Shown here piece by piece: positions 34,581-43,206 of a stretch of 64,000 nt of DNA. The translations under genes and the position numbers were made by a program. The notes below the pieces were generated by a model. The model was given only the letters and a program-made list of their open reading frames with translations, ran no database searches and was not told the DNA's origin. Origin of the DNA: Paenibacillus sp. (GTDB lineage Bacteria; Bacillota; Bacilli; Paenibacillales; Paenibacillaceae). The stretch lies in NCBI GenBank assembly GCA_031254035.1, contig JAIRVF010000124.1, positions 62,001-126,000 on the forward strand, given 5' to 3'. Each line of letters starts with the position of its first letter. Positions within the stretch are counted from its first letter, which is position 1.

Positions 34581-34778
34581 TTGAAAGGTACAGTTAAATG
34601 GTTTAATGCAGAAAAAGGCTATGGCTTTATTCAAGTTGAAGGCGGCGAGGACGTATTCGTACATTTCTCCGCTATCCAAGGAGACGGATTTAAAACTTTG
34701 GACGAAGGTCAAGAAGTTGAATTCGAAATCACTGATGGCAACCGTGGCCCTCAAGCTGCAAACGTAACTAAATTATAA
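34581..34778 (+). CDS. csp: Cold shock protein (CspB family)
   Basis: A 65-residue single-strand nucleic-acid-binding beta barrel. RNP1 is KGYGFI at residues 12-17 and RNP2 is VFVHF at residues 25-29, with the aromatic face WFNAEKGYGF. It starts with TTG behind GGAGG at 7 bases, an unusual start for such an abundant protein. It acts as an RNA chaperone. A long 3' region with a terminator follows. Confidence 0.97.
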   Translation: MKGTVKWFNAEKGYGFIQVEGGEDVFVHFSAIQGDGFKTLDEGQEVEFEITDGNRGPQAANVTKL

Positions 34779-34931
34779 GATCAACTCCGTTAATGGATTT
34801 CTTAAGATTATAAGTGTTCGGCGGTGCTGAACTTTCGATAATCACAAGGAAACACTGATTACGGTCTGGCTTCTTTCGAAGTAGCGTCGGATAGACGTTT
34901 TTCTTATAGCTTTGGTTAAAAAAAAGCCTAT

Positions 34932-34968
34932 AAAGCACAGTTCTCATTTCGAGAGCTGTGCTTTTTTT
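34932..34968. terminator. Terminator between csp and YhhN-like gene
   Basis: AAAGCACAGTTCTC and GAGAGCTGTGCTTT arms around five bases, with T-rich flanks on both strands, so it can serve both convergent genes. Confidence 0.8.
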
Positions 34969-35028
34969 GAGATTATTGAATTTATAAGTTTTTGCGGGGT
35001 TATTTTGTGTTTGCTTGAAGGATTGAAG

Positions 35029-35682
35029 TCAAACCTGCAGGACCTCATTTTCCATCCCGGAACGTGTATGCCGTTTGCTTCGGATGCTGCTTGCGATGAG
35101 AAACTGAGCGGCATAATAGGTCGTCATAATCAGGATGCTAGAATATGGGACAGCGGAGATGAACATGTTCCAGGAGAGAATGGAGTCCGAGGCAAGGAAC
35201 AATAGCGCGCCGCAGCTGGCCATTAGACTGCCGGACATCACAGCGAAAAATCCCATCAGCATGATGGCAATCAGATACAATAAGACCGGGGCCTCGAGGG
35301 TTGTTTTTCCGCTGCTTTCTAACCCCTGGTACAATTGCCAGCCCATAAAGCCGGCGTAGCAGATAAGCGGAATAAGGACACTAATACGGATGGTGGAAAA
35401 TTTCCATCGCGTTGAGAAGGCAGACAGGTAGAAGAGATGTCCTACTAGAAAAGCAGTAAGTCCAATGATAAACCATTGCAGTAGGCCATCGCCCAGCATG
35501 CAGAAGAAAAGGCCCGAAATGGTCAGCGAATCGTACTTACTTTTGGCAGCAGGAGCATGAAGATAGGCGTAGATCAGAATCAGACACATGGGGATCAGTT
35601 TAAATAGGATGAGTTCGTGCAAAACAAAAATGTAGAGCAATCCCATCACGAGGATGGCGGCAGGCAGGAGCCTTTTAATCAT
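35029..35682 (-). CDS. YhhN/TMEM86-family membrane protein
   Basis: A 217-residue protein with about seven to eight transmembrane helices. The family pattern is visible as KLIPMCLILIYAY near residue 28, GLFFCMLGDGLLQW near 57, LVGHLFYLSAF near 79 and LLFLASDSILSWNMF near 160. Animal TMEM86 proteins hydrolyse lysoplasmalogen, but the bacterial role is uncertain. The ATG follows AGGAGG. The gene is convergent with csp. Confidence 0.88.
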   Translation of the reverse strand: MIKRLLPAAILVMGLLYIFVLHELILFKLIPMCLILIYAYLHAPAAKSKYDSLTISGLFFCMLGDGLLQWFIIGLTAFLVGHLFYLSAFSTRWKFSTIRISVLIPLICYAGFMGWQLYQGLESSGKTTLEAPVLLYLIAIMLMGFFAVMSGSLMASCGALLFLASDSILSWNMFISAVPYSSILIMTTYYAAQFLIASSIRSKRHTRSGMENEVLQV

Positions 35683-35783
35683 AGCGTTTTGAACCTCCTA
35701 AGGAAATGATCGATAAAATTTTAAATAATATTTCGTGATGTGGCGAAAATAATCCTCTTTTATTCTACAAACGCTTACATGTT

Positions 35784-35819
35784 ACACCTGTAGGAATGTA
35801 AGCCCTTTCCTACAAGTGT
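35784..35819. repeat. Inverted repeat upstream of ytpB
   Basis: ACACCTGTAGGAA (35784-35796) and TTCCTACAAGTGT (35807-35819) pair with one mismatch. It lies in the divergent region between the YhhN-like gene and ytpB and could be an operator. Confidence 0.5.
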
Positions 35820-35936
35820 ATTTCGGCAAATGAACTTACATGCCGTGATCTAGTTTATTTGTACTATTTTAAGGACCATATTATAATAAGGGACATTAGG
35901 ATAGATACTAGTAGACAACAATGTGGAGGCACCGTC

Positions 35937-37022
35937 TTGAATGAAAATAGGCAAAGTCAATACCAAGTTCCCCGGAACCCTATAAGCTTGATGGGACGAG
36001 TGTATAAGCATATTCTGCCTGAAGTGCGGAAGGAATTGGACGGATGGCGTAGAAACGCTGGAAAGATCCCGGATCCTGAACTGCGAAAACAGGCGCTTGC
36101 CAGCATTGAAACAAAACAGTTTCATTGCGAGGGTGGGGGTATTTATGCAGCTGTCCCTTTGCCGGACAGACTTGTTCTGACGAAGCTGATTGTTGCTTAC
36201 CAGACGATCAGCGACTATCTGGATAATTTATGCGACCGAAGCACCTCCATGGATCAGGGGGATTTCAGGCTTTTACACCAGTCTATGCTGGATGCCACCG
36301 ATCCGGTGGCGAAGCCGGTAAATTATTATGCGCTGCGCCAGGAGCAAAACGACGGAGGATATCTGAACAGTTTGGTAACGACCTGTCAGAGTTGCATCCG
36401 TCAGCTCCCCGGTTATGCAGCGGCCATGCCTTACATCCGGGATTTAGCTAGCCTGTATACCGACCTGCAGGTGTACAAGCATATCAAGCCCGAATTACGG
36501 GAGCAGGCGTTGCTGGAATGGTGGGAGCTTCACCGTGAACGGACCCCCCATCTTCAGTGGAATGAATTCGCCGCTGCTACCGGTTCGACGCTTGGTGTAT
36601 TTATGCTGTTTCTTGCCGCGAGTAACCGGCATTTGAGTGATGCGGCTGCGGCCTCCATTCATGCGTCATATTTTCCACATGTTTGCTGTCTGCACATTAT
36701 GCTTGATTACCTGATTGATCAGGAAGAGGATCGACTTGGCGGAGATCTTAATTTTTGTAATTATTATCAGTCTCCCGAAGCCATGTTGGACCGGATTGCC
36801 TTGATTGTTGAATCGGCACGCACTGATGTATCGTCCATTCCGGTGCCGTCGTTTCATCGGATGATCATTGAGGGATTGCTGGCAATCTACTTGTCTGATC
36901 CGAAAGTCAGCGAGCAGCAGGAAGTTCGCTCTATATCCAGACGATTGATGAAAGGAAGTCCGCTGACCAGGGTCTTCTTTTTCGTCAATAGCCGCTGGAT
37001 CCGCAAACATCTGTATGAGTGA
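35937..37022 (+). CDS. ytpB: Tetraprenyl-beta-curcumene synthase-like (DUF2600)
   Basis: A 361-residue protein of the YtpB family, which in Bacillus cyclises tetraprenyl diphosphate to a beta-curcumene for C35 terpene synthesis in spores. The TTG start lies 7 bases after GGAGG; an upstream frame lacks a site. The acidic motif TISDYLDNLCDRST near residue 92 and a second LDYLIDQEEDRLGGDLNFCNYY near 264 fit the metal and diphosphate binding sites. No prenyl-diphosphate synthase or squalene-hopene cyclase gene adjoins it. Confidence 0.88.
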   Translation: MNENRQSQYQVPRNPISLMGRVYKHILPEVRKELDGWRRNAGKIPDPELRKQALASIETKQFHCEGGGIYAAVPLPDRLVLTKLIVAYQTISDYLDNLCDRSTSMDQGDFRLLHQSMLDATDPVAKPVNYYALRQEQNDGGYLNSLVTTCQSCIRQLPGYAAAMPYIRDLASLYTDLQVYKHIKPELREQALLEWWELHRERTPHLQWNEFAAATGSTLGVFMLFLAASNRHLSDAAAASIHASYFPHVCCLHIMLDYLIDQEEDRLGGDLNFCNYYQSPEAMLDRIALIVESARTDVSSIPVPSFHRMIIEGLLAIYLSDPKVSEQQEVRSISRRLMKGSPLTRVFFFVNSRWIRKHLYE

Positions 37023-37041
37023 TAATGAGGAGGATTTTTTC

Positions 37042-38010
37042 ATGACAGTGAAAAAGATTGCAGTGCTAACAAGTGGTGGGGACTCCCAAGGGATGAACGC
37101 GGCAGTTCGTGCGGTTGTCCGCAGCGGACTTTATTATGGGCTTGAAGTATATGGTATTCAGCGCGGTTACCAAGGGCTTTTGAATGATGATATTTTCTCG
37201 ATGGATCTGCGCAGTGTCGGAGACATTATCCAACGCGGCGGAACCATTTTGCAGTCTGCGCGCTGCAAGGAATTCATGACTCCGGAAGGACAGCAGAAAG
37301 GTGCAGAAATCCTGCGTAAGCATGGCATTGACGGCCTAGTTGTGATCGGCGGCGATGGTTCGTACCATGGTGCCAATAAGCTGAGCAAGCTGGGCATCAA
37401 AACGATGGCGTTGCCAGGCACAATCGACAATGATATTTCCTTCACGGACTTTACAATCGGCTTTGATACAGCGGTAGGCATCGTTGTGGATGCGGTAAAT
37501 AAGTTGCGTGATACAATGTCCTCCCATGAACGTTCTTCGATCGTTGAGGTTATGGGCAGACATTGCGGGGATATTGCCCTCTATGCAGGTCTTGCTTCCG
37601 GTGCTGAGACGATTCTCGTTCCTGAAGTGCCGCATAACATGGACGAAGTTACAGAACGGATGAAGCAGAATTTTGCGCTGGGCAAACGCCACAGTATCGT
37701 GATCGTAGCTGAAGGAGTTGGAAGCGGCGAAGATGTGGCCAAAGCTCTCACGGACCGCTGCCCTACGCTCGAGCCGCGTGTCACATGCCTCGGTCACATC
37801 CAACGCGGAGGTACACCTACTCCTGGAGACCGAAATTTGGCCAGCCGCCTCGGCGATTTTGCTGTGCGCAAGCTTATTGAAGGCGAATCTGCTAAAGCAT
37901 GCGGCATCATTAAAGGTGAGCTTGTCCTTACGGACATCGATAAGGTGGTAAACACCAAAAAAGAATTCAATATGGAGCTGTACGAATTGGCATCCCGGCT
38001 TTCGCAATAA
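37042..38010 (+). CDS. pfkA: ATP-dependent 6-phosphofructokinase
   Basis: A 322-residue glycolytic enzyme phosphorylating fructose-6-phosphate. The ATG at 37042 lies after GAGGAGG. Conserved sites are LTSGGDSQGMNAAVRAVVR (ATP loop, with Gln instead of the usual Pro), RGGTILQSAR, VVIGGDGSYHGANKL, PGTIDNDISFTDFTIGFDTA with the catalytic aspartate near residue 127, and EVMGRHCGDIALYAGLASGA. Length and pattern match bacterial PfkA. It lies alone after ytpB rather than beside pyk or accA, so another copy may exist elsewhere in the genome. Confidence 0.96.
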   Translation: MTVKKIAVLTSGGDSQGMNAAVRAVVRSGLYYGLEVYGIQRGYQGLLNDDIFSMDLRSVGDIIQRGGTILQSARCKEFMTPEGQQKGAEILRKHGIDGLVVIGGDGSYHGANKLSKLGIKTMALPGTIDNDISFTDFTIGFDTAVGIVVDAVNKLRDTMSSHERSSIVEVMGRHCGDIALYAGLASGAETILVPEVPHNMDEVTERMKQNFALGKRHSIVIVAEGVGSGEDVAKALTDRCPTLEPRVTCLGHIQRGGTPTPGDRNLASRLGDFAVRKLIEGESAKACGIIKGELVLTDIDKVVNTKKEFNMELYELASRLSQ

Positions 38011-38026
38011 TTCGAAGAGCACAAGC

Positions 38027-38063
38027 AAAAACCCTGCAAAGAACAACTTTGCAGGGTTTTTCT
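38027..38063 (+). terminator. Terminator of pfkA
   Basis: AAAAACCCTGCAAAG and CTTTGCAGGGTTTTT perfect arms around five bases, 17 bases after the stop. Confidence 0.9.
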
Positions 38064-38112
38064 AGATATCAGACCGAATTCATTAAACTATTCAACTTAT
38101 CATGCGATTCGT

Positions 38113-39288
38113 TTATTTGTATGCCACGCCTTGGGTATATCGATTCGTGGCATTCCAAAGCAGAAATTCGTCAACATGCATTTCTTTCAAAGCACGGATT
38201 TGCTCCTGGACCTGATCCTTACCGTATTTGACGTAATGGCCGCTGCCGAGCCAGCTTGCGGTGAAATCCTGAATCCACGGACGTACAATCGGTTTCTGAT
38301 CCGCAAGCGGATCGAGTTTTTTAAAGGTATCCGTCATGGATCCTTTAATTGTGCGATAAGGCTCCTTGTCAGGATCCTTGGCACCGAACCAACCTTGGGT
38401 GTAATGGCTTGGATAGACCATCGGACTAATGACATCCACGTTTTCGGAGATTTTATTGAAGTCCTGTCCAATGCCCTCCGCTGCAGGTACCGATGCCGCA
38501 TAACCAAAAATGTCGACCGACACTCGTATGCCCAGCGGTGCCATCTGTTTACGGGCATATTGGACGAATTCGGCTACAGCGTCCACACGAGATTTTTCGT
38601 TCTTATAGTATTTCAATGAATCGGCACGCTTTTCGAATCCTTCCGGAAAACGTACATAATCGAACTGGATTTCTTTAAATCCGAGTTTTGCCGCTTCTTT
38701 GGCAATCTCTACGTTGTAGTCCCAAACTTCCTTGCTGAATGGATCGACGAAGCTATCGCCTTTGCCGTTTTTCCATATGGTCCCATCTTGGTTAACAAAG
38801 GAAAGATCAGGACGTTTTTTGGCAAGAACCGTATCTTTAAACACAACGATGCGCGCAATAGGATAAACCTGATGCTGCTTCAGCCGGTCCATCAGTCCGT
38901 GAATATCACGGATAAAAGGCTGCGGATTGCCATTTTTGATTAGGTCAGGGTTGTCCGTTTTGTAGGTTATGTATCCGGCATCATCCTTGATATCGATGAC
39001 CATTGCGTTCAGATCCGTTTCGTCCACGAGATCTAATAACTGTTCCATGCGGGAACCTCCGGCGCTGTAGGCCGTGACGTATATACCCCTTACTTTGGGA
39101 GCGTTCACCTGGGGATCTACCTTGACGGGCGGGTGATCGGCGCTTACGGCCACGTCTTTTTGCTGGGAGGCGATGATGGCTGAATGAAAATATGACTCAA
39201 TAATTTTAGCGGCTTGTTGATTGTCGTTCTGCGGATGATGAGCCGCGCTGCTGCCCAAAATCATCAGCAGAGCCCAGATGATATTCAT
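38113..39288 (-). CDS. DUF4015 putative exported glycoside hydrolase
   Basis: A 391-residue protein. Residues 1-16 form a short hydrophobic signal (NIIWALLMILGSSA). The rest is the DUF4015 TIM-barrel: RGIYVTAYSAGG near residue 67, AMVIDIKDDAGYITY near 95, PIARIVVFKDTVLAKKRPD near 142, EIQFDYVRFPEG near 207, VDIFGYAAS near 255, ISPMVYPSHY near 287 and RPWIQDF near 340. The family is related to glycoside hydrolases, and the acidic residues in DIKDD, QFDYVRFP and DIFGY lie at strand ends as expected for catalysis. The substrate is unknown. The ATG follows AGGGAGAGA. Confidence 0.9.
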   Translation of the reverse strand: MNIIWALLMILGSSAAHHPQNDNQQAAKIIESYFHSAIIASQQKDVAVSADHPPVKVDPQVNAPKVRGIYVTAYSAGGSRMEQLLDLVDETDLNAMVIDIKDDAGYITYKTDNPDLIKNGNPQPFIRDIHGLMDRLKQHQVYPIARIVVFKDTVLAKKRPDLSFVNQDGTIWKNGKGDSFVDPFSKEVWDYNVEIAKEAAKLGFKEIQFDYVRFPEGFEKRADSLKYYKNEKSRVDAVAEFVQYARKQMAPLGIRVSVDIFGYAASVPAAEGIGQDFNKISENVDVISPMVYPSHYTQGWFGAKDPDKEPYRTIKGSMTDTFKKLDPLADQKPIVRPWIQDFTASWLGSGHYVKYGKDQVQEQIRALKEMHVDEFLLWNATNRYTQGVAYK

Positions 39289-39567
39289 AAAAATTCTCTC
39301 CCTTGTTAGCGTTCACATGTATGATTATATAAGAACAAATAGGCTTAAAAACAACAGGATTGTAACAATTTGACGCAATTTTTCGATTGATGACAACCTC
39401 CCTTCTGAGAACATAAATATCCCCCCGGCTTAAATTCTTTTCAAGGCGCGATCAAGAAAATAACAGCCATTTTCTTGATCGCGCTAATTGTAGCTTTGCC
39501 TGCAAGCTCGGTAAATACAAACGTGGCAAGGGATTGGCAATATTTTTACAAATTAGAGGATATCGGT
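39289..39567. other. Intergenic region with hairpin repeat
   Basis: Apart from the dispersed hairpin at 39445-39485, this stretch shows no frame with a ribosome binding site and no recognised RNA. It includes the probable promoter region of the DUF4015 gene on the minus strand. Confidence 0.5.
39445..39485. repeat. GGCGCGATCAAGAAAAT hairpin family, second copy
   Basis: GGCGCGATCAAGAAAA and TTTTCTTGATCGCGC arms around TAACAGCCA. The loop is identical to that of the copy at 62670-62709. Confidence 0.85.
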
Positions 39568-39623
39568 AAAAATAAAATGCCGCCTGTTTTTCAGTGTGTC
39601 GCAGGGACTGAAAAGCAAGCGGC
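39568..39623 (-). terminator. Terminator of the 39659-39853 gene
   Basis: GCCGCtTGcTTTTCAGT and ACTGAAAAaCAgGCGGC pair over about 17 positions on the minus strand, followed by ATTTTATTTTT. A smaller CATG hairpin with a run of A/T lies between it and the gene. Confidence 0.75.
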
Positions 39624-39658
39624 GTTAATTTTTTTTTCATGCTTTCAAACATGTTACT

Positions 39659-39853
39659 TTATTGAAGATACGCAGAGCTTTGATGTTCACAAATGCTGTA
39701 CTGAATAATCTCCATAGCATCATTCTGTTCCAAGATACCGAGTCCGTCCCGCAGCACAATGAGTGAATTAAGTTCATTGTGCTTCAAGAATGGCATCATA
39801 TCGGGGAACCATTTCATGACGATTTGGGACAATTTTACCGTTTCCATTTCCAC
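39659..39853 (-). CDS. Small hypothetical protein
   Basis: A 64-residue soluble protein (EMETVKLSQIVMKWFPDMMP onward, ending AYLQ). A GTG start at 39853 is preferred with AAAGGG about 9 bases upstream; an ATG two codons later is possible. It has mixed helical content and no membrane segment. The downstream terminator supports it being a transcribed gene. No family recognised. Confidence 0.55.
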   Translation of the reverse strand: MEMETVKLSQIVMKWFPDMMPFLKHNELNSLIVLRDGLGILEQNDAMEIIQYSICEHQSSAYLQ

Positions 39854-40035
39854 AAAAATCACCCTTTCCTTTCGGATTCTTTACAGCCCTAATACTTTAA
39901 AGCCAAGGAGAATCGGAAAAGCGTTTAAGTGCTTGGGAAAATCGGGTCAATCCTAATCTCATGGAACTAATGCAGGAACCGCGCACCATTAATATACCAC
40001 AAAACGTATTTTTTTTACACCGTGCCCCCCGAAAA

Positions 40036-40860
40036 TCAACTTCTGCGGAAGGAACCCATTACACCCACTGTTTCGACGATATTGACAAAAGCTTTCGGGT
40101 CGGTCTGCTTGATGATTCGCTTTAGTTCCTGAAGTTCATACCGGGTGGTTACGGTCATCAGCATGTCTTTGGATTCATTGGAAAACGCGCCTTCAGTCTT
40201 GATTTTGGTTACGCCGCGGGGGTGTTCTAACAGCCTGGCAAGCATCGCTTCCGTTTCATTGGTGATAATGTACACCGTAACCTTGAAATGGCTCACATGG
40301 ATGAAATCTACGACTTTGCCAGTCACAAAGATCGATATCATGGAAGCCAGGGCGAGGTTCCAGTCGTTTTGCAAGTACCCAGCGGCAAGAATAACCAATC
40401 CGTTCATGGCAACGAGCACACTGCCGACAGGGAAGTCGCGATAGCGCGTGACAATAGAACCTAAAATGTCGAAGCCGCCTGAGGATCCGCCTGCCCGAAA
40501 GGAAATACCTGCGCCGATGCCGACCAGAACGCCTCCAAATACGGATGCTAGCAGCGTGTCAATTGCCAGCGTGCCGACCGGAATAATCGCAATAAACCAG
40601 GTCGTGGCTACAACCGAAAAAATGCTGAGCACGATAAACCGCTTGCCCAGCTGGAACCAGCCAGCGATTAAAATCGGAACATTAAACACAAAGTATAAAA
40701 TACTAAGATCCATAGGCGTAAAATAATTTACTAGCATGGAGAGTCCAGATACGCCGCCGCTTAACAAGTGGTGGGGAACCAAAAATAGGTTGAATCCGCA
40801 TGCGATAAATGCAGCACCTAAGATGACGACAAGGTACTTCCAGGCGTTGTTGAGTTTCAT
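40036..40860 (-). CDS. YitT family membrane protein (DUF161/DUF2179)
   Basis: A 274-residue protein with five to six transmembrane helices in residues 8-170 (KYLVVILGAAFIACGFNLFL; GGVLVGIGAGISFRAGGSSGG) and a cytosolic DUF2179 domain in the last 90 residues (HFKVTVYIITNETEAMLARL, HPRGVTKIKTEGAFSNES, LMTVTTRYELQELKRIIKQ). The start at 40860 has GAGGTGG upstream. Family members are conserved in Firmicutes, but their function is undefined. Confidence 0.93.
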   Translation of the reverse strand: MKLNNAWKYLVVILGAAFIACGFNLFLVPHHLLSGGVSGLSMLVNYFTPMDLSILYFVFNVPILIAGWFQLGKRFIVLSIFSVVATTWFIAIIPVGTLAIDTLLASVFGGVLVGIGAGISFRAGGSSGGFDILGSIVTRYRDFPVGSVLVAMNGLVILAAGYLQNDWNLALASMISIFVTGKVVDFIHVSHFKVTVYIITNETEAMLARLLEHPRGVTKIKTEGAFSNESKDMLMTVTTRYELQELKRIIKQTDPKAFVNIVETVGVMGSFRRS

Positions 40861-41215
40861 GATGTTTTCCACCTCTTTTTATATGTAATTTAATAGATTA
40901 TTTGTAAAACCCTCGCATGAAAAAGGGATTTTCACCTTTGTTTCCAACTTGCTGGTGTTTGTAATTTATTTTGTGATATAATGATTTAGATGTTCTTGAG
41001 TAGGCTTGTACAATAGTATTATTCTGACATTGTTTCAGGAGAAAAATTACCGTTTACTAAAATCTGTAGGCTGTTTTTGCCCTGGATAAACGCTATAGAG
41101 AATATAAGCCATGCAACAAATGTTTGAGGAATGGCTAACCTATATATGTTTACCGCTACTTAAGAATACAGACAAGATTGTGGAATGTCCACTATATAGA
41201 AGGAGTATGAAAATA
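40861..41215. other. 355-bp region with cshA leader
   Basis: It holds an extended -10 promoter (TG-A-TATAAT, 40974-40982) and then a leader of about 225 bases before cshA. An in-frame extension of the helicase frame reaches back to 41111, but no ribosome binding site supports it. A long leader is common for RNA helicase genes that autoregulate. Confidence 0.5.
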
Positions 41216-42826
41216 TTGAAAAATTTCGCAGATTTAGGCTTGGAACCAAAGGTTCTTCAGGCCATTACAGAGCTTGGATTCGAGGAAGCTACACCAATTC
41301 AGGCGCAGGCGATTCCGATTGCTATGACTGGCCGCGATATGATTGGCCAAGCACAGACCGGTACTGGTAAAACAGCGGCTTTCGGCATTCCGCTCATCAA
41401 CAAAATTTCCAAAGATACGGATAAAATTGTTGCTCTCGTCATGACGCCAACCCGCGAGCTTGCGATCCAGGTTGCAGAAGAAATCGGCAAACTGACCCGC
41501 TTCAAAGGCATTGGCTCACTACCAATTTACGGCGGTCAGGATATTGGACGCCAGATCCGCGCATTGAAGAAGAAACCTCAAATCATTATCGGTACACCAG
41601 GTCGTTTGCTGGACCATATTAATCGTAAAACCATCCGTCTTGACGATGTCGAAACTGTCATATTGGACGAAGCTGATGAAATGCTGGATATGGGCTTTAT
41701 GGAGGATATCCAATCCATCCTGAAGCTGGTTCCGGAAGAACGTCAAACCATGCTTTTCTCCGCAACAATGCCGCCGAATATTCAAAAACTTGCGCAGCGA
41801 TTCTTGAAAGACCCTGAACATGTATCGGTTGTACCAAAACAAGTCAGTGCTCCGCTGATTGACCAGGCGTACATCGAAGTGCCTGAACGCCAGAAGTTCG
41901 AAGCACTATGCCGATTGATCGACATGGAATCTCCTGAGCTTGCGATCGTATTTGGACGTACCAAACGCCGTGTCGACGAGCTTTCTGAAGCATTGCAAAA
42001 ACGCGGATATTCCGCAGACGGCCTTCATGGGGACCTGTCCCAGAACCAACGTGACACCGTTATGCGCAAATTCCGCGACGGAAGCATTGATGTGCTGGTA
42101 GCCACAGACGTAGCTGCGCGTGGTCTCGACGTTTCCGGCGTAACGCATGTTGTCAACTTTGACCTTCCGCAGGATCCGGAAAGCTACGTACACCGTATCG
42201 GTCGTACGGGCCGCGCAGGTAAAGAAGGCAGCGCATGGTCTTTTGTAACGCCGCGCGAAATCGATCATCTGCACCTGATCGAGCGCATTACCCGCCACCG
42301 CATTACCCGCAAGCCGCTGCCAACGCTGGCCGAAGCCATCGAAGGCAAACAGCGCGTTATTGCGGAACGTTTGATGGAAACGATTGACTCCGGTGAACTT
42401 AATGAATATAAGGGACTGGCAATTCAGTTGCTTGAGCAGTACGATTCCGTACAGCTTCTGTCCGGCGCGATGAAAATGCTGACAGGCGAGAAACGCGACT
42501 CCGAAATCCAATTGACTCCAGAAGATCCAATCCGTGTGAAACGCCGTTATAACAATGGTAAGCCGGATCTTCGCAACGGCCGCAAACCGTCTGGCAACTA
42601 CGGCGGCTTCCGTGGTAACAACGGTGGAAGAGGCGGAAACAACCGTGACCGTGACAATAATGGACGCGGCGGATACAACCGTGACCGTGACAATAACGGA
42701 CGTGGCGGGTACAACCGCAGCGGCGGAAGTGGCGATTCCTCCTACCGCGACGGCGGGGACCGCAAACCGCGCACAAGCAGCAGCGATAGACGCCCTTCCA
42801 AACGGGATGAGTCCTACAATAAGTAA
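41216..42826 (+). CDS. cshA: DEAD-box ATP-dependent RNA helicase CshA
   Basis: A 536-residue RNA helicase of the RNA degradosome and cold-shock type. The TTG start at 41216 (MKNFADLGLEPKVLQAITEL) is 10 bases from AGGAG; an ATG at 41207 touches it. Motifs in order: Q (TPIQAQ), I (AQTGTGKT near residue 46), Ia (PTRELAIQ), Ib (GTPGRLLDH), II (DEAD near 152), III (SAT), IV (IVFGRTKRRVDEL), V (VATDVAARGLDVSGV) and VI (HRIGRTGRAG). The C-terminal 90 residues are an RGG-rich tail with the unit RDRDNNGRGGYN repeated, a likely RNA-binding region. Confidence 0.96.
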   Translation: MKNFADLGLEPKVLQAITELGFEEATPIQAQAIPIAMTGRDMIGQAQTGTGKTAAFGIPLINKISKDTDKIVALVMTPTRELAIQVAEEIGKLTRFKGIGSLPIYGGQDIGRQIRALKKKPQIIIGTPGRLLDHINRKTIRLDDVETVILDEADEMLDMGFMEDIQSILKLVPEERQTMLFSATMPPNIQKLAQRFLKDPEHVSVVPKQVSAPLIDQAYIEVPERQKFEALCRLIDMESPELAIVFGRTKRRVDELSEALQKRGYSADGLHGDLSQNQRDTVMRKFRDGSIDVLVATDVAARGLDVSGVTHVVNFDLPQDPESYVHRIGRTGRAGKEGSAWSFVTPREIDHLHLIERITRHRITRKPLPTLAEAIEGKQRVIAERLMETIDSGELNEYKGLAIQLLEQYDSVQLLSGAMKMLTGEKRDSEIQLTPEDPIRVKRRYNNGKPDLRNGRKPSGNYGGFRGNNGGRGGNNRDRDNNGRGGYNRDRDNNGRGGYNRSGGSGDSSYRDGGDRKPRTSSSDRRPSKRDESYNK

Positions 42827-42845
42827 TTTCTATCCAAATAAGAAG

Positions 42846-42879
42846 AGATGAAGTGCATCCGCACTTCGTCTCTTTTTTA
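42846..42879 (+). terminator. Terminator of cshA
   Basis: AGATGAAGTGC and GCACTTCGTCT arms around ATCC, followed by CTTTTTT. Confidence 0.9.
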
Positions 42880-42893
42880 TTGTAATTTTCAAA

Positions 42894-43028
42894 TTACCAC
42901 ATAAATGCCCGCAAAATAATTACAAGTAGAATAAACAATACCAGAATTGCACCTGTGGAACCCCACAGACCGCCACCACAACTATATCCGTATCCACCAA
43001 CACCAGCTACACCAGCAACATTAGACAT
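42894..43028 (-). CDS. YjcZ-family sporulation peptide
   Basis: A 44-residue peptide: a glycine- and tyrosine-rich head (VAGVAGVGGYGYSCGGG) followed by one hydrophobic helix (STGAILVLFILLVIILRAF), the layout of the YjcZ family of small spore-associated proteins. The ATG lies 7 bases after AAGGAGG, an excellent site. It is too short for most gene finders. It is convergent with cshA and probably expressed during sporulation, which is inference from the family. Confidence 0.9.
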   Translation of the reverse strand: MSNVAGVAGVGGYGYSCGGGLWGSTGAILVLFILLVIILRAFMW

Positions 43029-43206
43029 TTAGAATTACCTCCTTATGTGTTTGATTCCTGTAGGTTACTGTGTATCATATGAGGGGGAAAATGCCCCTGT
43101 ATAGACCTCTACCCATAATCCGGAAATTAGGCGCTGGCAATGTAAGGCTATAATGCGGTATATTTATTATGTACAAGCATAGATAGTGGTGGAGGAGGCT
43201 TTTTAC

